64,000 bases of DNA, taken from positions 186,001 to 250,000 of the forward strand of contig NZ_BIMF01000008.1 of the NCBI RefSeq assembly GCF_004000945.1, read 5' to 3'. Both the position numbers and the translations under genes were made by a program. This document shows, piece after piece, positions 42,270 to 51,680 of the stretch. Under the pieces are notes generated by a model. The model saw only the letters and a program-made list of their open reading frames with translations, was not told where the DNA came from and made no database searches. The DNA comes from Paenibacillus lautus NBRC 15380. GTDB taxonomy: Bacteria > Bacillota > Bacilli > Paenibacillales > Paenibacillaceae. Numbering within the stretch: the first letter of the stretch is position 1; each line of letters opens with the position of its first letter.

Positions 42270-44038
42270 GAAGATACGCCCCCTTCCGTTCGAGCGTGTT
42301 CTGCCGCTGGAGAAAGCTTAATATGAATCTCCTTCACGAACGGGGTCACCACATTCAGCAGCAGCGTTCGGAAGCCGAGCGGATAAGCTGCTTCCCGGAC
42401 GCCCGCCGCCGTGTGCTGAAATCCAGCGCCGCTGATTTCCATCCAGTCTCCGTCCGCTTCATAACGGATGCTCCCTCCCATCCAAAACTGGGCATCCGCT
42501 CCGGCAGGAGCAAGCTCTCCGCCGTTAAGGTTTCCGACCGCAGGAAAAATCAGCGAGATCTGCGACACGACTTCCTCCGGCTCCGTCGAGGAAATGACCA
42601 GCTTCCAGCCATCGCTCGCTTCTACCACATCCACCTCCACCTTATGCCGCTGGACATGCGTCTGCGGACGGCAGTGATGCGGCAGCAGAAACCAAGGGCT
42701 GATGTCTGCCTTGGCACTTGCAGGCAAATCTGCTTCCGGCACCGGTCCGTTGTAGCCCTTTTCCTGTTCGCCGGATAACCGATATCCCTGCTCCAGCGTC
42801 GCCATCCGGCTCATCTTGACAAAGCCGGGGTCGAAGTAGGAGGCGAACTGCACGCCGAGCAAACGAGCCGCTCCATGACGAATAGAAAAGAAGGAGGACA
42901 TTTCCGTGCTGACGGTCACGCTGGTATGTCCTTCACGGATTCGCGCAACCGGAGCGCCAAAATCCGTGTGCATCCGGCTGTAACGGATGACACCGTGATG
43001 GCCGGCACCCGCAAATCCGGACAAGTAACGATCCCTTGGAAAATCCGCGTTCAGCACGACCCTGTAATGGTCCGGCATCGGCGTTGTCTCTGCACCCTGA
43101 CGCTTTAGCCCCGGATCCAAGAGCAGCCGAACGGCTGCGTTGGTTGGTGCTCCGCCGGGATGTTTCAGCAGAGACAGCGACTGTTCCGCCATACCTTGAA
43201 ATACCGGGTCGTGGTCGAGGGAAGCCATCATCAGACACGGCAGGAAATATCCCGACATATCGAAGCTTTGACCAAAATCCTGCCGCCCGGAATATTCCGT
43301 GACGATCTCCCCGTCAGGATGAACCAGATAGGACATCATCTTCAGATTGGCCCGGACCGGTACCAGAAGCTCCGGCCGCTTCAGCAGCCTGGCCGCATGA
43401 ATCAGCATGACATCGCTGACGACGTTATATATCCCGTTGCTGCGCTCGGTCCATTCCCCGTCGCCCGTGGCATCCATACCTTCTGAGAGCCACGCTTCCG
43501 CCCGCTTCAGGGCATCCGGCGAATCAAACAGCTCATTCAAGAACCCTAAAGCCGCACAGATCACCCAGCGATGGTTCGGCGTGTGGCAGCCTCCGGTAAT
43601 CAGTGCGGGCAAGGTGCGTTCCAGAAACAGCAGCATATCCGCCGCCGTTCCCTTCAGCTCTTCCCAACCGTCGGCCAGAAGCAGCTGCGCCGCTTGCGCG
43701 TAACCAACCACGACGAAGGCGGTATCCGGAGGAGAATGAAAATTGGTCCAGCCCGGCGAGATTGTACCGTCGCTGTGCTGAGCCTCCAGCATATAACGCG
43801 CCGCAAGCGTTAATCTGCGCGCTAGCTCCCTGCTGCGGTAATAGTCGGATGCCGGATTGCAAAGCGCGGCAGCCCAGATCGCCATGGCGGTCGGTGTCCC
43901 GCTGTTGTGGTTAGGCGAAGGCAAACCGTTTTCGACGGTACGAACCCCGCCGAACCAGCGGTGCCCCTGCTCCATAATCTGACGGTCCATCCCCTCCCGA
44001 ACCCAGCTGTCATTTACTTCAAAAACCCTGTTATACAT
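42266..44038 (-). CDS. Unrecognised toroid-like protein of PUL-1, possible lyase or hydrolase
   Basis: 590 residues, no signal peptide. I cannot assign a family. The first ~330 residues are helical with repeated short Trp/His/Asn motifs (NSGTPTAMAIWAAAL, CHTPNHRWVICAALGFLNEL, SNGIYNVVSDVMLI) that look like an alpha/alpha toroid; the rest is beta-rich (GAGHHGVIRYSRMHTDFGA, then many strands), a shape shared with heparinase II/III-type lyases and some hydrolases. CAGGAGG precedes the ATG. It is 27 bases after the permease and translationally coupled to the GH105 gene, which strongly suggests they act in sequence on an imported uronic-acid oligosaccharide. Confidence 0.7.
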   Translation of the reverse strand: MYNRVFEVNDSWVREGMDRQIMEQGHRWFGGVRTVENGLPSPNHNSGTPTAMAIWAAALCNPASDYYRSRELARRLTLAARYMLEAQHSDGTISPGWTNFHSPPDTAFVVVGYAQAAQLLLADGWEELKGTAADMLLFLERTLPALITGGCHTPNHRWVICAALGFLNELFDSPDALKRAEAWLSEGMDATGDGEWTERSNGIYNVVSDVMLIHAARLLKRPELLVPVRANLKMMSYLVHPDGEIVTEYSGRQDFGQSFDMSGYFLPCLMMASLDHDPVFQGMAEQSLSLLKHPGGAPTNAAVRLLLDPGLKRQGAETTPMPDHYRVVLNADFPRDRYLSGFAGAGHHGVIRYSRMHTDFGAPVARIREGHTSVTVSTEMSSFFSIRHGAARLLGVQFASYFDPGFVKMSRMATLEQGYRLSGEQEKGYNGPVPEADLPASAKADISPWFLLPHHCRPQTHVQRHKVEVDVVEASDGWKLVISSTEPEEVVSQISLIFPAVGNLNGGELAPAGADAQFWMGGSIRYEADGDWMEISGAGFQHTAAGVREAAYPLGFRTLLLNVVTPFVKEIHIKLSPAAEHARTEGGVSS

Positions 44039-44065
44039 ATACGATCCTCCTGATATCCGTCGTCC

Positions 44066-44941
44066 TTAACCCTTCACGGCGCCCAGCATCACGCCGCTGA
44101 CGAAGTAACGCTGCAGCCATGGGTACACGATTAGAATCGGCACCGTGGCAAATACGACGCTCGCCGCTTTCAAGCTTTCCGTGGTTGCTCTGACACCCGC
44201 TGCGGGTCCCTCGTTGCGGGTCAGATCCGTAATCATATTGTTCTGTACCAATTGATACAGCTTCAGCTGAAGCGGATACAGTTCTTCGCTTGTAATGTAC
44301 AGCAGCGTGTCCTGAAATCCGTTCCAGCGCCCGACCGCATAGAACAGGCTTAGCGTTGCTATGACCGGCAATGACAGCGGTAGAATAATTCGAAGCATCG
44401 TTCCGATCTGACTTGTGCCGTCAATCTCAGCCGCTTCCTCCAGACTTTCCGGAATTCCATTAAAGAACGAGATCAGGATAATCAGATAGAACGGGCTGAT
44501 CAGTCCCGGAAGAACGAGGGCCCAAATCGTATCCAGCAAATTCAGGTCTTTCACGAGAATGTATTCCGGGATAATGCCCCCGCTGAAGAACATGGTCACA
44601 ATGATGATAAACATGAAGATTTTGCGGCCTTTCAGCTTCTTTTTCGTCAGCGGATAAGCGGCAATCATCGTCATGATCATGCACAGCATCGTCGTCAGCA
44701 ATGTGAGCATGACCGTGAAGCCGAGAGACCGGATCATGCTGGAATCCGAGAATACGGATTTATAAGCCTGAAGGCTGAACTCTACCGGAAACAACGTCAC
44801 GTCACCTGAGGTTACCGCACGATTTGAGCTGAAGGAGATGGCGATAATATGGAAAAAGGGTGCCAGGCAAAGAAGAACAAAAAGTGCAAGCAGGATGATG
44901 TTTACGGTATCAAAAACGCGGTTCGACACACGCTCGCTCAT
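44066..44941 (-). CDS. Sugar ABC importer permease, LplC type
   Basis: 291 residues from the ATG at 44941 (AAAGGAG eight bases upstream). Six membrane segments. The EAA loop contacting the ATPase reads ESLEEAAEIDGTSQIGTMLR; the ending YPWLQRYFVSGVMLGAVKG is the common C-terminus of LplC/YtcP-type CUT1 permeases. It works with the LplB-type permease and the binding protein encoded upstream. No ATPase gene is in the cluster, as usual: a shared MsmX-like ATPase is expected elsewhere in the genome. Confidence 0.92.
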   Translation of the reverse strand: MSERVSNRVFDTVNIILLALFVLLCLAPFFHIIAISFSSNRAVTSGDVTLFPVEFSLQAYKSVFSDSSMIRSLGFTVMLTLLTTMLCMIMTMIAAYPLTKKKLKGRKIFMFIIIVTMFFSGGIIPEYILVKDLNLLDTIWALVLPGLISPFYLIILISFFNGIPESLEEAAEIDGTSQIGTMLRIILPLSLPVIATLSLFYAVGRWNGFQDTLLYITSEELYPLQLKLYQLVQNNMITDLTRNEGPAAGVRATTESLKAASVVFATVPILIVYPWLQRYFVSGVMLGAVKG

Positions 44942-44967
44942 AAGTGATACTCCTTTCTGCAACAAAG

Positions 44968-45870
44968 TTAAATGATGGACTCGTCCGTCAGTTTTTTGGA
45001 TGCATAGTTGGCTCCAAGGATAAAGATTAAGCCAACGACAGCCTGGAACAGGCCAACCACCGTCGCCAGCGTATACTGCCCGGATTCCAGACCGGTCCGG
45101 TACACATAGGTACTCAGCACGTCGGAGTAATCCATGACCGCTTTATTGCCGATGACAAACGGACGGTCAAAACCGATCGAGATCATATTTCCGAGGTTGA
45201 TGATGAGGAGCGTTACAATCGTCGTCTTCAGGCCCGGCAGCGTGATATACCAGATTCGCTTGAACCTGCCTGCACCGTCCACTTCCGCCGCTTCAAACAG
45301 CTCCTTGTTGATGCCGGTTAAGGCAGCCAGATAGAGGATGGTTCCCCAGCCTGCGCTCTGCCACACACCCGTTGCCAGGTAGGTGATGAGCCACGTATTT
45401 TTTTCAGTTAGAAAAGGCACCGAATCAAAGCCGAGCGCCATCAGCATATTGTTGATCATGCCCGATTGCGTGCCAAACACCTGGTATACAATGCCGCCTA
45501 TAATAACCCATGAAATAAAATGGGGAATATACAATATCGTTTGGGATAAACGTTTGAACCATCGGATTCGGAGTTCATGCAGCATAATGGCCAGAATCAA
45601 TGGGGCCGGAAATGAAACCAAGAGGTCCAGCAGATTGAGCATCAGTGTGTTGCGCAGTGTTTTATAAAAGTCCTGTGTCTGGAAGACTTCTCGGAAGGCA
45701 TCCAGTCCAATCCATTCGCTTCCGGTGATACCCTGGAAGAAATTGAAATCCTTAAAAGCAATCTGAACGCCCCACATCGGGCCGTATTTGAAAATGATAA
45801 AGTAGACCAAAGGCAGAACAAGCAGTGCATATAGTTGCCAGTACCGGCGCAGGTAAACGGTTCCTCTCAT
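44968..45870 (-). CDS. Sugar ABC importer permease, LplB type
   Basis: About 300 residues. RRYWQLYALLVLPLVYFIIF then KYGPMWGVQIAFKDFNFFQG is the characteristic LplB/YteP start; the EAA loop is KELFEAAEVDGAGRFKRIWY. Six membrane segments. Of several in-frame ATGs (45894, 45879, 45870), the last has GGAGAGG at a good nine-base distance and is used here. It lies 26 bases before the LplC gene and 93 after the binding protein. Confidence 0.9.
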   Translation of the reverse strand: MRGTVYLRRYWQLYALLVLPLVYFIIFKYGPMWGVQIAFKDFNFFQGITGSEWIGLDAFREVFQTQDFYKTLRNTLMLNLLDLLVSFPAPLILAIMLHELRIRWFKRLSQTILYIPHFISWVIIGGIVYQVFGTQSGMINNMLMALGFDSVPFLTEKNTWLITYLATGVWQSAGWGTILYLAALTGINKELFEAAEVDGAGRFKRIWYITLPGLKTTIVTLLIINLGNMISIGFDRPFVIGNKAVMDYSDVLSTYVYRTGLESGQYTLATVVGLFQAVVGLIFILGANYASKKLTDESII

Positions 45871-45963
45871 CTGAATCATCCTCTCCTTGCTCATGACGCC
45901 GGGAGCGAGGGGACGGCCTCTTGTATATAGCCGTCCGTTCCCTTGTCCCGCTGCGGATTACCT

Positions 45964-47592
45964 TTATTCGGATTGCATTTCCTGATAAACCTTGGTCCGC
46001 TCATCAAGAATCGCCTGGCCGCCGCTGACCATGTAATCCTTCATGGTAGCTTCGAACACTTTCTCGAAGTCTTCCGGTTTGGCCATCGCCGTCTTTACGA
46101 TCATCTCTTCGTATTTAGCTTGGAGGTTCGTGCCGTACTTCGCTTCAGCTTCGATCGGTCGGTCAAAGTTGACCGGCTTAAACGTATCCGTTGCCGCAAT
46201 TTCGACGGCCTTGCGGTGCAGATCCTGGAACTTCTCTGGGAAGTTGGTCGTCAGCTTCTCCCGGTTCTGTGCCTCGTCACCAACAAAGTTGCCGTTTGCG
46301 ATAATGGCAATGTCGCCGGAGTTGTAAAGACGATCAATCACATCTTGAGGAGCGTCGGTCTTCATGACGGGAATGCCATCCACCATTTCATAGTTTTCAC
46401 CTTCCACGCCGTTTTGCAGAGCCAGCAGATTGTCAGGATCCGCCATCCAATTCAGGTATTTAATCGCTTCTACAGCATGGCTGCTTGTTTTCGGAATCAT
46501 GATATACATGCCGTTTGGCGCATATTCTGGCTTCGCGCGCTTACCTTCGGAGTTGGTGAATGGATCGATCGGTTCCAGTTTGGCATCCGGCTGGTTTTTC
46601 AGCAGCGTATCATAGGTGCCGTCCGCGTAGTACAAGTTCGGATAATCCTCTGTCAGGAAGCCAGTGAGGCCATTCGTTACATCCTGGGTCAACTGCTTCT
46701 TGTCTTCGTCCAAACTGAAGTCACGGCTGATCAGCCCCTCATTGTACAGCTTGTTGAAGAATTGAAGCGCATCCTTGAATCCGGGAAGCAGGGTCGGATA
46801 GTCATTGGCCCCGAGCTTTTGGAGCTGCGTGTACTTCTGTTCATCCGTGGTCGGCTGGATGAAGGACCAGATTAACGGATCGTATTGAGCCGGTTCGATT
46901 GTCATGCCGAAAGGAATGACCTTGCCGCCGGTTTCGCCCGGATCCTTTTCTTTAAAAGCTTTCAAGACATCGTACAGCTCATCCGTGGTTTGTGGCACGT
47001 CCATGCCAAGCTTCTCTAACCAGTCGGTACGGATAAAGGAAGAATACTTACCCAGGAAAGCCCGTTTTCCAGGAACGGCAAACTGTTTGCCCATGTACTG
47101 GCCGTAACTCATCGCGTCCTCATCGAGGAATTCCTTCAGGTTCGGACCGTGCTCGTTGATCAGATCGGTTAGTTCCGTCAATCCGCCCTGCTCCGCGTAG
47201 CGATTGAAGGTGGGGGTATCGTACGTAAAAACGATATCCGGCACGTTGCCGCCGCTGGCCATCAGAACGTTCAGCTTCTTAATTTCCTCCGAACGGGGTA
47301 CCGGTACGAATTCCATCTTAATGTTGTTAGGAGTTCCAAAGTTGTCCTGGATGTATCTCGTAAGGTAACTGTCGGTTATGGTGTATGGCTTCGGCGTATT
47401 GCCGCGGTCAAAAATTTCGACCTTCAGCGTGACCTGCTTACCATCATTAGAGCCGGAATCTCCGCTTCCGCTAGAGGTATTGGTGCTGCTGCCCGAGCCT
47501 GATGAACACCCGGATAATACGACCGTTCCGGCCATCAGCATAACGAGCGAGAGCTTTGCGAGCTTTCCCCACTTTTTCTTGCTTGCCGCCAT
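45964..47592 (-). CDS. Sugar ABC importer solute-binding lipoprotein
   Basis: 542 residues. Lys-rich start, hydrophobic segment and lipobox LSGCSSG with Cys29 as the lipidated residue; then a Gly/Ser linker. The mature part has the family-1 binding-protein build of LplA-type proteins that carry long oligosaccharides: VASGGNVPDIVFTYDTPTFN, a KYLNWMADPDNLLAL late helix. It delivers the PUL-1 glycan fragment to the two permeases. AAAAGGGG precedes the ATG. An operator-like TGTAAGCGCTTAAC is 109 bases upstream. Confidence 0.92.
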   Translation of the reverse strand: MAASKKKWGKLAKLSLVMLMAGTVVLSGCSSGSGSSTNTSSGSGDSGSNDGKQVTLKVEIFDRGNTPKPYTITDSYLTRYIQDNFGTPNNIKMEFVPVPRSEEIKKLNVLMASGGNVPDIVFTYDTPTFNRYAEQGGLTELTDLINEHGPNLKEFLDEDAMSYGQYMGKQFAVPGKRAFLGKYSSFIRTDWLEKLGMDVPQTTDELYDVLKAFKEKDPGETGGKVIPFGMTIEPAQYDPLIWSFIQPTTDEQKYTQLQKLGANDYPTLLPGFKDALQFFNKLYNEGLISRDFSLDEDKKQLTQDVTNGLTGFLTEDYPNLYYADGTYDTLLKNQPDAKLEPIDPFTNSEGKRAKPEYAPNGMYIMIPKTSSHAVEAIKYLNWMADPDNLLALQNGVEGENYEMVDGIPVMKTDAPQDVIDRLYNSGDIAIIANGNFVGDEAQNREKLTTNFPEKFQDLHRKAVEIAATDTFKPVNFDRPIEAEAKYGTNLQAKYEEMIVKTAMAKPEDFEKVFEATMKDYMVSGGQAILDERTKVYQEMQSE

Positions 47593-47700
47593 AGTTACAT
47601 CCCCTTTTCTTATTTTGATAGTTGCCCTGCCGTTTCGCGCCGATCTTTTAATGGAATATATCCTGCGGATACATCCCTAAAGTGCTTCGGGAACCATTAA

Positions 47701-47714
47701 TGTAAGCGCTTAAC
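47701..47714. promoter_or_regulatory. LacI/CcpA-type operator candidate before PUL-1 binding-protein gene
   Basis: TGTAAGCGCTTAAC. It matches 12 of 14 positions of the cre consensus TGWAANCGNTNWCA and shares the core AAGCGCTTAAC with the iolD-proximal site. Confidence 0.6.
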
Positions 47715-47828
47715 CTATCGGGTGTCCTCAGTATGCCTCAGAGGCCCGGGAATGACAATAAACCAAATTCCAAACGACAGAACCCGTATGGTTACAAGGT
47801 TTCTCCGTTTAGCAATGACTATTTTCGC

Positions 47829-48013
47829 ATCATAAACCGTTTTCGCACAATCGCCTTAAAGCCTTGCTGCATCCATGGTTTGATCCTATGTAGAACATCC
47901 CGCCAAATGAGGTCCATGCTGTGATTTTTCAAAAATACGAAACGAGTGCCGCTCCCGATCGGAAACTTCTGCACCCGCTTCTTGATAAACTATAATCATA
48001 AACCGCTTTCGCA
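47829..48013. repeat. Two 19-bp direct repeats, cre-like
   Basis: ATCATAAACCGTTTTCGCA (47829-47847) and ATCATAAACCGCTTTCGCA (47995-48013), differing at one base, 166 bases apart. On the minus strand each reads TGCGAAARCGGTTTATGAT, which is reminiscent of a cre site (11/14). The second lies immediately after the stop of the YesS-type gene. Confidence 0.7.
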
Positions 48014-48028
48014 ATCCAAGTCGCTTTT

Positions 48029-50281
48029 TTAGGATCCGGGCTCCATACCAGGAGAGGGCTTCATCTTCAACTTGCGGAAATCTCCCGGCGTCACACCGGT
48101 CGTCCGTTTGAACACCCGCCCAAACGTAATGGCGTTTGCATACCCGATTTTCTCCGCAATTTCCTGTATGGAGAACTCGGTCTCCGCCAGCAGCTCCTCC
48201 GCCCGCTTCATCCGCAGCTGAACCAGGAAATCAACGAACTTCATATCGTATTCCATTTTGAATAGATAGCTTGCGTATTTGCCGGAAATCTGAAAACGGT
48301 CGCTAAGATGCTTCAGGGACAAATCCGGATCTTCAAAATGCTCTTCGATATAATGTTTCATCTCGCTGATCATGGCCCGGTAGCTTTTGGTTTCGCTGAG
48401 CGCAACGTAAGTACGGTAAGTATCCGTTAACTGCTCGCTGATCCTGCTCTGCAGCTCCTCCAGGGTCGCTGCTCCCGCCAGCACATGATCCTTACACTCC
48501 GAAAGCTGATTCCGCAGCTCGTCGGATAACACCCCGACCTCCCGGGACAGCAGCTGAAGCATGCTGTTGACCAGGGAACGGATGATATCATCCTTCAGCC
48601 GCTCCTCCTTGAACGAAGCGAACATATCCTGCAGACGGGTTCTCCAGCCTTCGTTATTTAAGCGAAAGTCCTTGACCAGCTCCGATATTTCCGTCAAATA
48701 AGGAAGCAGGTGACTTAAATCGCCCTTAGACAGCTCATCGCCGACCAGTACACCATGATCCCCCATCGCCAATCGATGACCGAGCACCTCCGAGGCTGAG
48801 CGGTACGAAATCCCGACCTCATGAAGCCCGGTGACCGTGCTGCCCAGCCCGAATCTCAAAGGCAGGCGGAGCTTGTCCTCGATCCAGCCGCGACATTCCT
48901 CAGCAGCATGGATTAATGCTGCACGAGTCTCACCTTTTACCTCCGGCAGCGCGATCAGAATACCGACGCGGCTTCCGGAGATCCATTCGAGCCAGCTGTT
49001 GAAGCCGGCATTGCGTGAAAGCTCCTGGAACACGTTCATCAACGCAAACTTCAACACATTCTGGTCTCGAGCGGTATGAACGTCCTGAAAGCTGCTGTAA
49101 TCATTGATTTCACCGAGCATCATAACGTAGCCAACCGGTTGTTTCGGCAGGGTCATCGGGGTCAGCTCGCTCATCCGGGATTGCAGCTCCGCCTCGAGCT
49201 TCTGCCCGCCGATCAGGTCCATAAACAGCTGACTGCGCTGAAGCTGGAGATTCTCATCCTGCTTTTTGTCATAATCCATGGACCTGTTGATCAGGCTTTC
49301 AAGTGCACTGTCGATCATGGATAGTTCATCCTTGGCCGCCTGCGGCATGTTGAGCTGAATGGACTCAATGCGATTCATCATGGCTTTGATCGGTTGATAA
49401 TTCCGCCTGCTAATATAAACGATATAAATAACGGCAAGCACCACAGTCACGAAGCCGATGACGACCCAGATATAGGATACGACCGACACCCAGGCATAGA
49501 GCTGGCCCGCGCGGAGACCGCTTTCAAAAGTCCAGCCCAGCTGTTCCGATTGCAGCGTTGTCAGCACCTTTCCTTCTTTGGCCCGGTTGTCCTCTCCCGT
49601 CTGGGACGCTTCGAAGATCAGCTCTCCGCTCGAATCCAGAATATTCAAAAAGGAAACGCTGTCATTTATCATCGGATTGATCATCTGCTCCAACCGGTAC
49701 ATGCTGACGTTAATCACGAGCAGACCCTGACTTCCGAAGGGGAGAGGCAAATTTTTGTACATGGAGATGACCTGCTTCGGCTCGTTCTCGCCCAGGCCCG
49801 TCATGGAGCGTACGGCCGACCATCCCCGGTAATCGTGCTCCTTCACGGCGTGCTCGATAAAAGGACGGTCCGGAAACGATGAGAGCGAGCTCTGTCCGCT
49901 GGTAGTCAGCACCGACTGATCCGAGTGACGGTACAAATAGACCGATTCAATCAGATCGCTGTCCGTCTGCAGCACGCGAAGACGTTTCACCAGCGAATAC
50001 ATCAGATTCTGATCGGATGACGGGGGACTAAACAGATAGCTTGAGTAAAGGGAAGTCGTCTCCACTTCGTTCAGCACGTTCATCTCAATGGCATGGATGG
50101 AGCGGTCCAGGTCTTCCATAATAAATCTCGTGGAAATCCCGTTTGCTTTGGCTGCCTCTTCGCGTGAGGCCTCATTAAACATGATGAAAGAAAGAAACAC
50201 GATAATTGTAATGGTGATAAGGAAAATGGGAAAATAGGAAAGAAGCAGCTTGCGATACCAGTTTTGCTGCAAAGAGGTCAT
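48029..50281 (-). CDS. Membrane-bound AraC-family regulator of PUL-1 (YesS-like)
   Basis: About 750 residues from the ATG at 50281 (GGAAGAG six bases upstream). Two membrane segments (YRKLLLSYFPIFLITITIIV; YIWVVIGFVTVVLAVIYIVY) enclose a ~260-residue external sensor domain of the Cache type; a cytoplasmic middle region follows, and the end is an AraC helix-turn-helix pair: LKHLSDRFQISGKYASYLFK and IQEIAEKIGYANAITFGRVF. B. subtilis YesS has this plan. The frame is open 45 codons further upstream, but that stretch holds a perfect palindrome and an operator-like site and so is probably non-coding. It probably switches on the importer operon when extracellular oligosaccharide is sensed. Confidence 0.88.
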   Translation of the reverse strand: MTSLQQNWYRKLLLSYFPIFLITITIIVFLSFIMFNEASREEAAKANGISTRFIMEDLDRSIHAIEMNVLNEVETTSLYSSYLFSPPSSDQNLMYSLVKRLRVLQTDSDLIESVYLYRHSDQSVLTTSGQSSLSSFPDRPFIEHAVKEHDYRGWSAVRSMTGLGENEPKQVISMYKNLPLPFGSQGLLVINVSMYRLEQMINPMINDSVSFLNILDSSGELIFEASQTGEDNRAKEGKVLTTLQSEQLGWTFESGLRAGQLYAWVSVVSYIWVVIGFVTVVLAVIYIVYISRRNYQPIKAMMNRIESIQLNMPQAAKDELSMIDSALESLINRSMDYDKKQDENLQLQRSQLFMDLIGGQKLEAELQSRMSELTPMTLPKQPVGYVMMLGEINDYSSFQDVHTARDQNVLKFALMNVFQELSRNAGFNSWLEWISGSRVGILIALPEVKGETRAALIHAAEECRGWIEDKLRLPLRFGLGSTVTGLHEVGISYRSASEVLGHRLAMGDHGVLVGDELSKGDLSHLLPYLTEISELVKDFRLNNEGWRTRLQDMFASFKEERLKDDIIRSLVNSMLQLLSREVGVLSDELRNQLSECKDHVLAGAATLEELQSRISEQLTDTYRTYVALSETKSYRAMISEMKHYIEEHFEDPDLSLKHLSDRFQISGKYASYLFKMEYDMKFVDFLVQLRMKRAEELLAETEFSIQEIAEKIGYANAITFGRVFKRTTGVTPGDFRKLKMKPSPGMEPGS

Positions 50282-50296
50282 TCCTTTCTCTTCCAG

Positions 50297-50335
50297 GTTA
50301 AGCGTTTTACTTATGCTTGTGCTATATTGTAGCAC
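50297..50335. promoter_or_regulatory. Operator-like site and palindrome in leader of the YesS-type gene
   Basis: GTTAAGCGTTTTAC (50297-50310) is 13/14 identical to the iolD-distal site. Next to it is a perfect inverted repeat GTGCTA-TATTG-TAGCAC (50319-50335) that on the minus strand includes TACAAT, a possible -10 box. Confidence 0.55.
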
Positions 50336-50470
50336 GGCTTTGTCCCTCTCTGGAAGAGGGGTGTCTTCGAAGGAAGGACCACTGGAATGATACCTTTTTC
50401 CTTCTTCCTGCTTCATGCATCATTCGCACCGAAAAAGCAGGTACTGTCTAATCTTCTCAACACGGTACTT

Positions 50471-50500
50471 AAAACAAAAAAAGCCGCGAATCCGCGGCTT
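50471..50500 (-). terminator. Rho-independent terminator after the Gfo/Idh gene
   Basis: Stem AAGCCGCG / CGCGGCTT around AATC (50481-50500); on the minus strand followed by TTTTTGTTTT. Confidence 0.9.
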
Positions 50501-50607
50501 CATTTACCCTATTGTTTTCGTCCCCAACTACACCTGCAAGAGCAGGCTACCGTCCAGCCAAGACCAAAGTTGCATCAAAGTGTCGGAAGGTTACTCACCC
50601 GTTCCCT

Positions 50608-51648
50608 TCAACCCTTTATGAACTCCGATATCAAGACTTTCCGTCCCGTCTTGGCACTTTCCAATGCAGCCAGCACCATCGCCATGCTGTAGACGTTGTC
50701 GCTGCAATCCGTCTCCGGCTTGATGCCGGCTTCGAGAGCATGAAACATATTTTCCAGGCAGCCGTGATGTCCGGTCCTCTCCATTTCGGGCAGCGTCCCT
50801 TCAATCCGTTCATACTTCCGGATAAAGTTTCCTGATTGATCCCCTTCCGCCACGATCTCCGCATAAATATCATCATGGCCATCCCAGATCGCAGTCCCTT
50901 TCCCTCCCGTTACGCGCCATGCGGCTTCCCAGGAGGTTTGGGCTCCTTCGGCGCACCAGGAACCGCGGTAATTGAACACGGAGCCGTCCGACATTTCATA
51001 GATGCATATCGCCATCGCGTTACCGGCATACCAGGAACCCGGTGGGTTAAACTCCTGACAGTATACGGATACCGGATCGGCTCCGCTGATCATTCGGGCC
51101 TGATCGAAGGTGTGAATGGCCATGTCAAGCAGCAGGGGACTGTCCATCAGGTCCCGAAACCCGCCAAAATGGGCGCCAAGGAAAAAATCCGCCCCTATGA
51201 ACCCGGGCTTTCCAATCACTCCACTTTCAATCAAATCCTTGTATGCCCGAATTCGCGGATCAAATCGGCGGTTTTGCATGACGGCATGGGTTCTGCCTGC
51301 CGACTCTGCGAGCCTCACAATATCCAGGCATTCCGTCATCGATTCCGCTAACGGTTTTTCGCTGAATACATGACACCCGTGCTTAAGCGCTGCCGTGCTA
51401 ATCCCATAGTGGCTGGCGGGAATGGTCACATCAAATACGATATTCGCTTCGCTTGAAGTAAGAGCCTCCGTAATATTGGTATATGTGGGACAAGAAAGTC
51501 CATGCCGATCGGCAAATGCCTTTGCAAATTTCTCCTGAATATCCACGAGGCCCACGATTTCAACGTCCTCTCGCCCTTTCGCATATTCCGCCCATGTATT
51601 CGCCATACTGCCGCATCCTGCTATCACAACTTTAAATGTCGTGGTCAT
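50608..51648 (-). CDS. Gfo/Idh/MocA-family oxidoreductase
   Basis: 346 residues. NAD(P)-binding VVIAGCGSMANTWAEYAKGR at the start, SEKPLAESM with the catalytic Lys (near residue 96), and LLDMAIHTFDQARMISG with the catalytic His. It would oxidise or reduce a sugar, inositol or uronate with NAD(P)(H). It differs clearly from IolG and is unlikely to be a second inositol dehydrogenase. Divergent from an AraC regulator, with the palindrome TTGTAA-ACCGC-TTACAA in between. Confidence 0.88.
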   Translation of the reverse strand: MTTTFKVVIAGCGSMANTWAEYAKGREDVEIVGLVDIQEKFAKAFADRHGLSCPTYTNITEALTSSEANIVFDVTIPASHYGISTAALKHGCHVFSEKPLAESMTECLDIVRLAESAGRTHAVMQNRRFDPRIRAYKDLIESGVIGKPGFIGADFFLGAHFGGFRDLMDSPLLLDMAIHTFDQARMISGADPVSVYCQEFNPPGSWYAGNAMAICIYEMSDGSVFNYRGSWCAEGAQTSWEAAWRVTGGKGTAIWDGHDDIYAEIVAEGDQSGNFIRKYERIEGTLPEMERTGHHGCLENMFHALEAGIKPETDCSDNVYSMAMVLAALESAKTGRKVLISEFIKG

Positions 51649-51680
51649 ACTCGCTAACTCCCCCTGAATACGTCATAATG

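Larger units (their letters stand above)
47593..48028. other. Regulatory gap before the PUL-1 importer operon
   Basis: 436 bases with no gene. It contains the operator-like site 47701-47714 and two near-identical 19-base repeats at 47829-47847 and 47995-48013. The binding-protein promoter must lie here on the minus strand; I could not fix a single good -35/-10 pair. Confidence 0.6.
50282..50607. other. Gap between YesS-type gene and Gfo/Idh gene
   Basis: 326 bases. Contains the YesS leader with the sites at 50297-50335 and the terminator at 50475-50500. Between 50500 and 50607 I see nothing. Confidence 0.5.
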
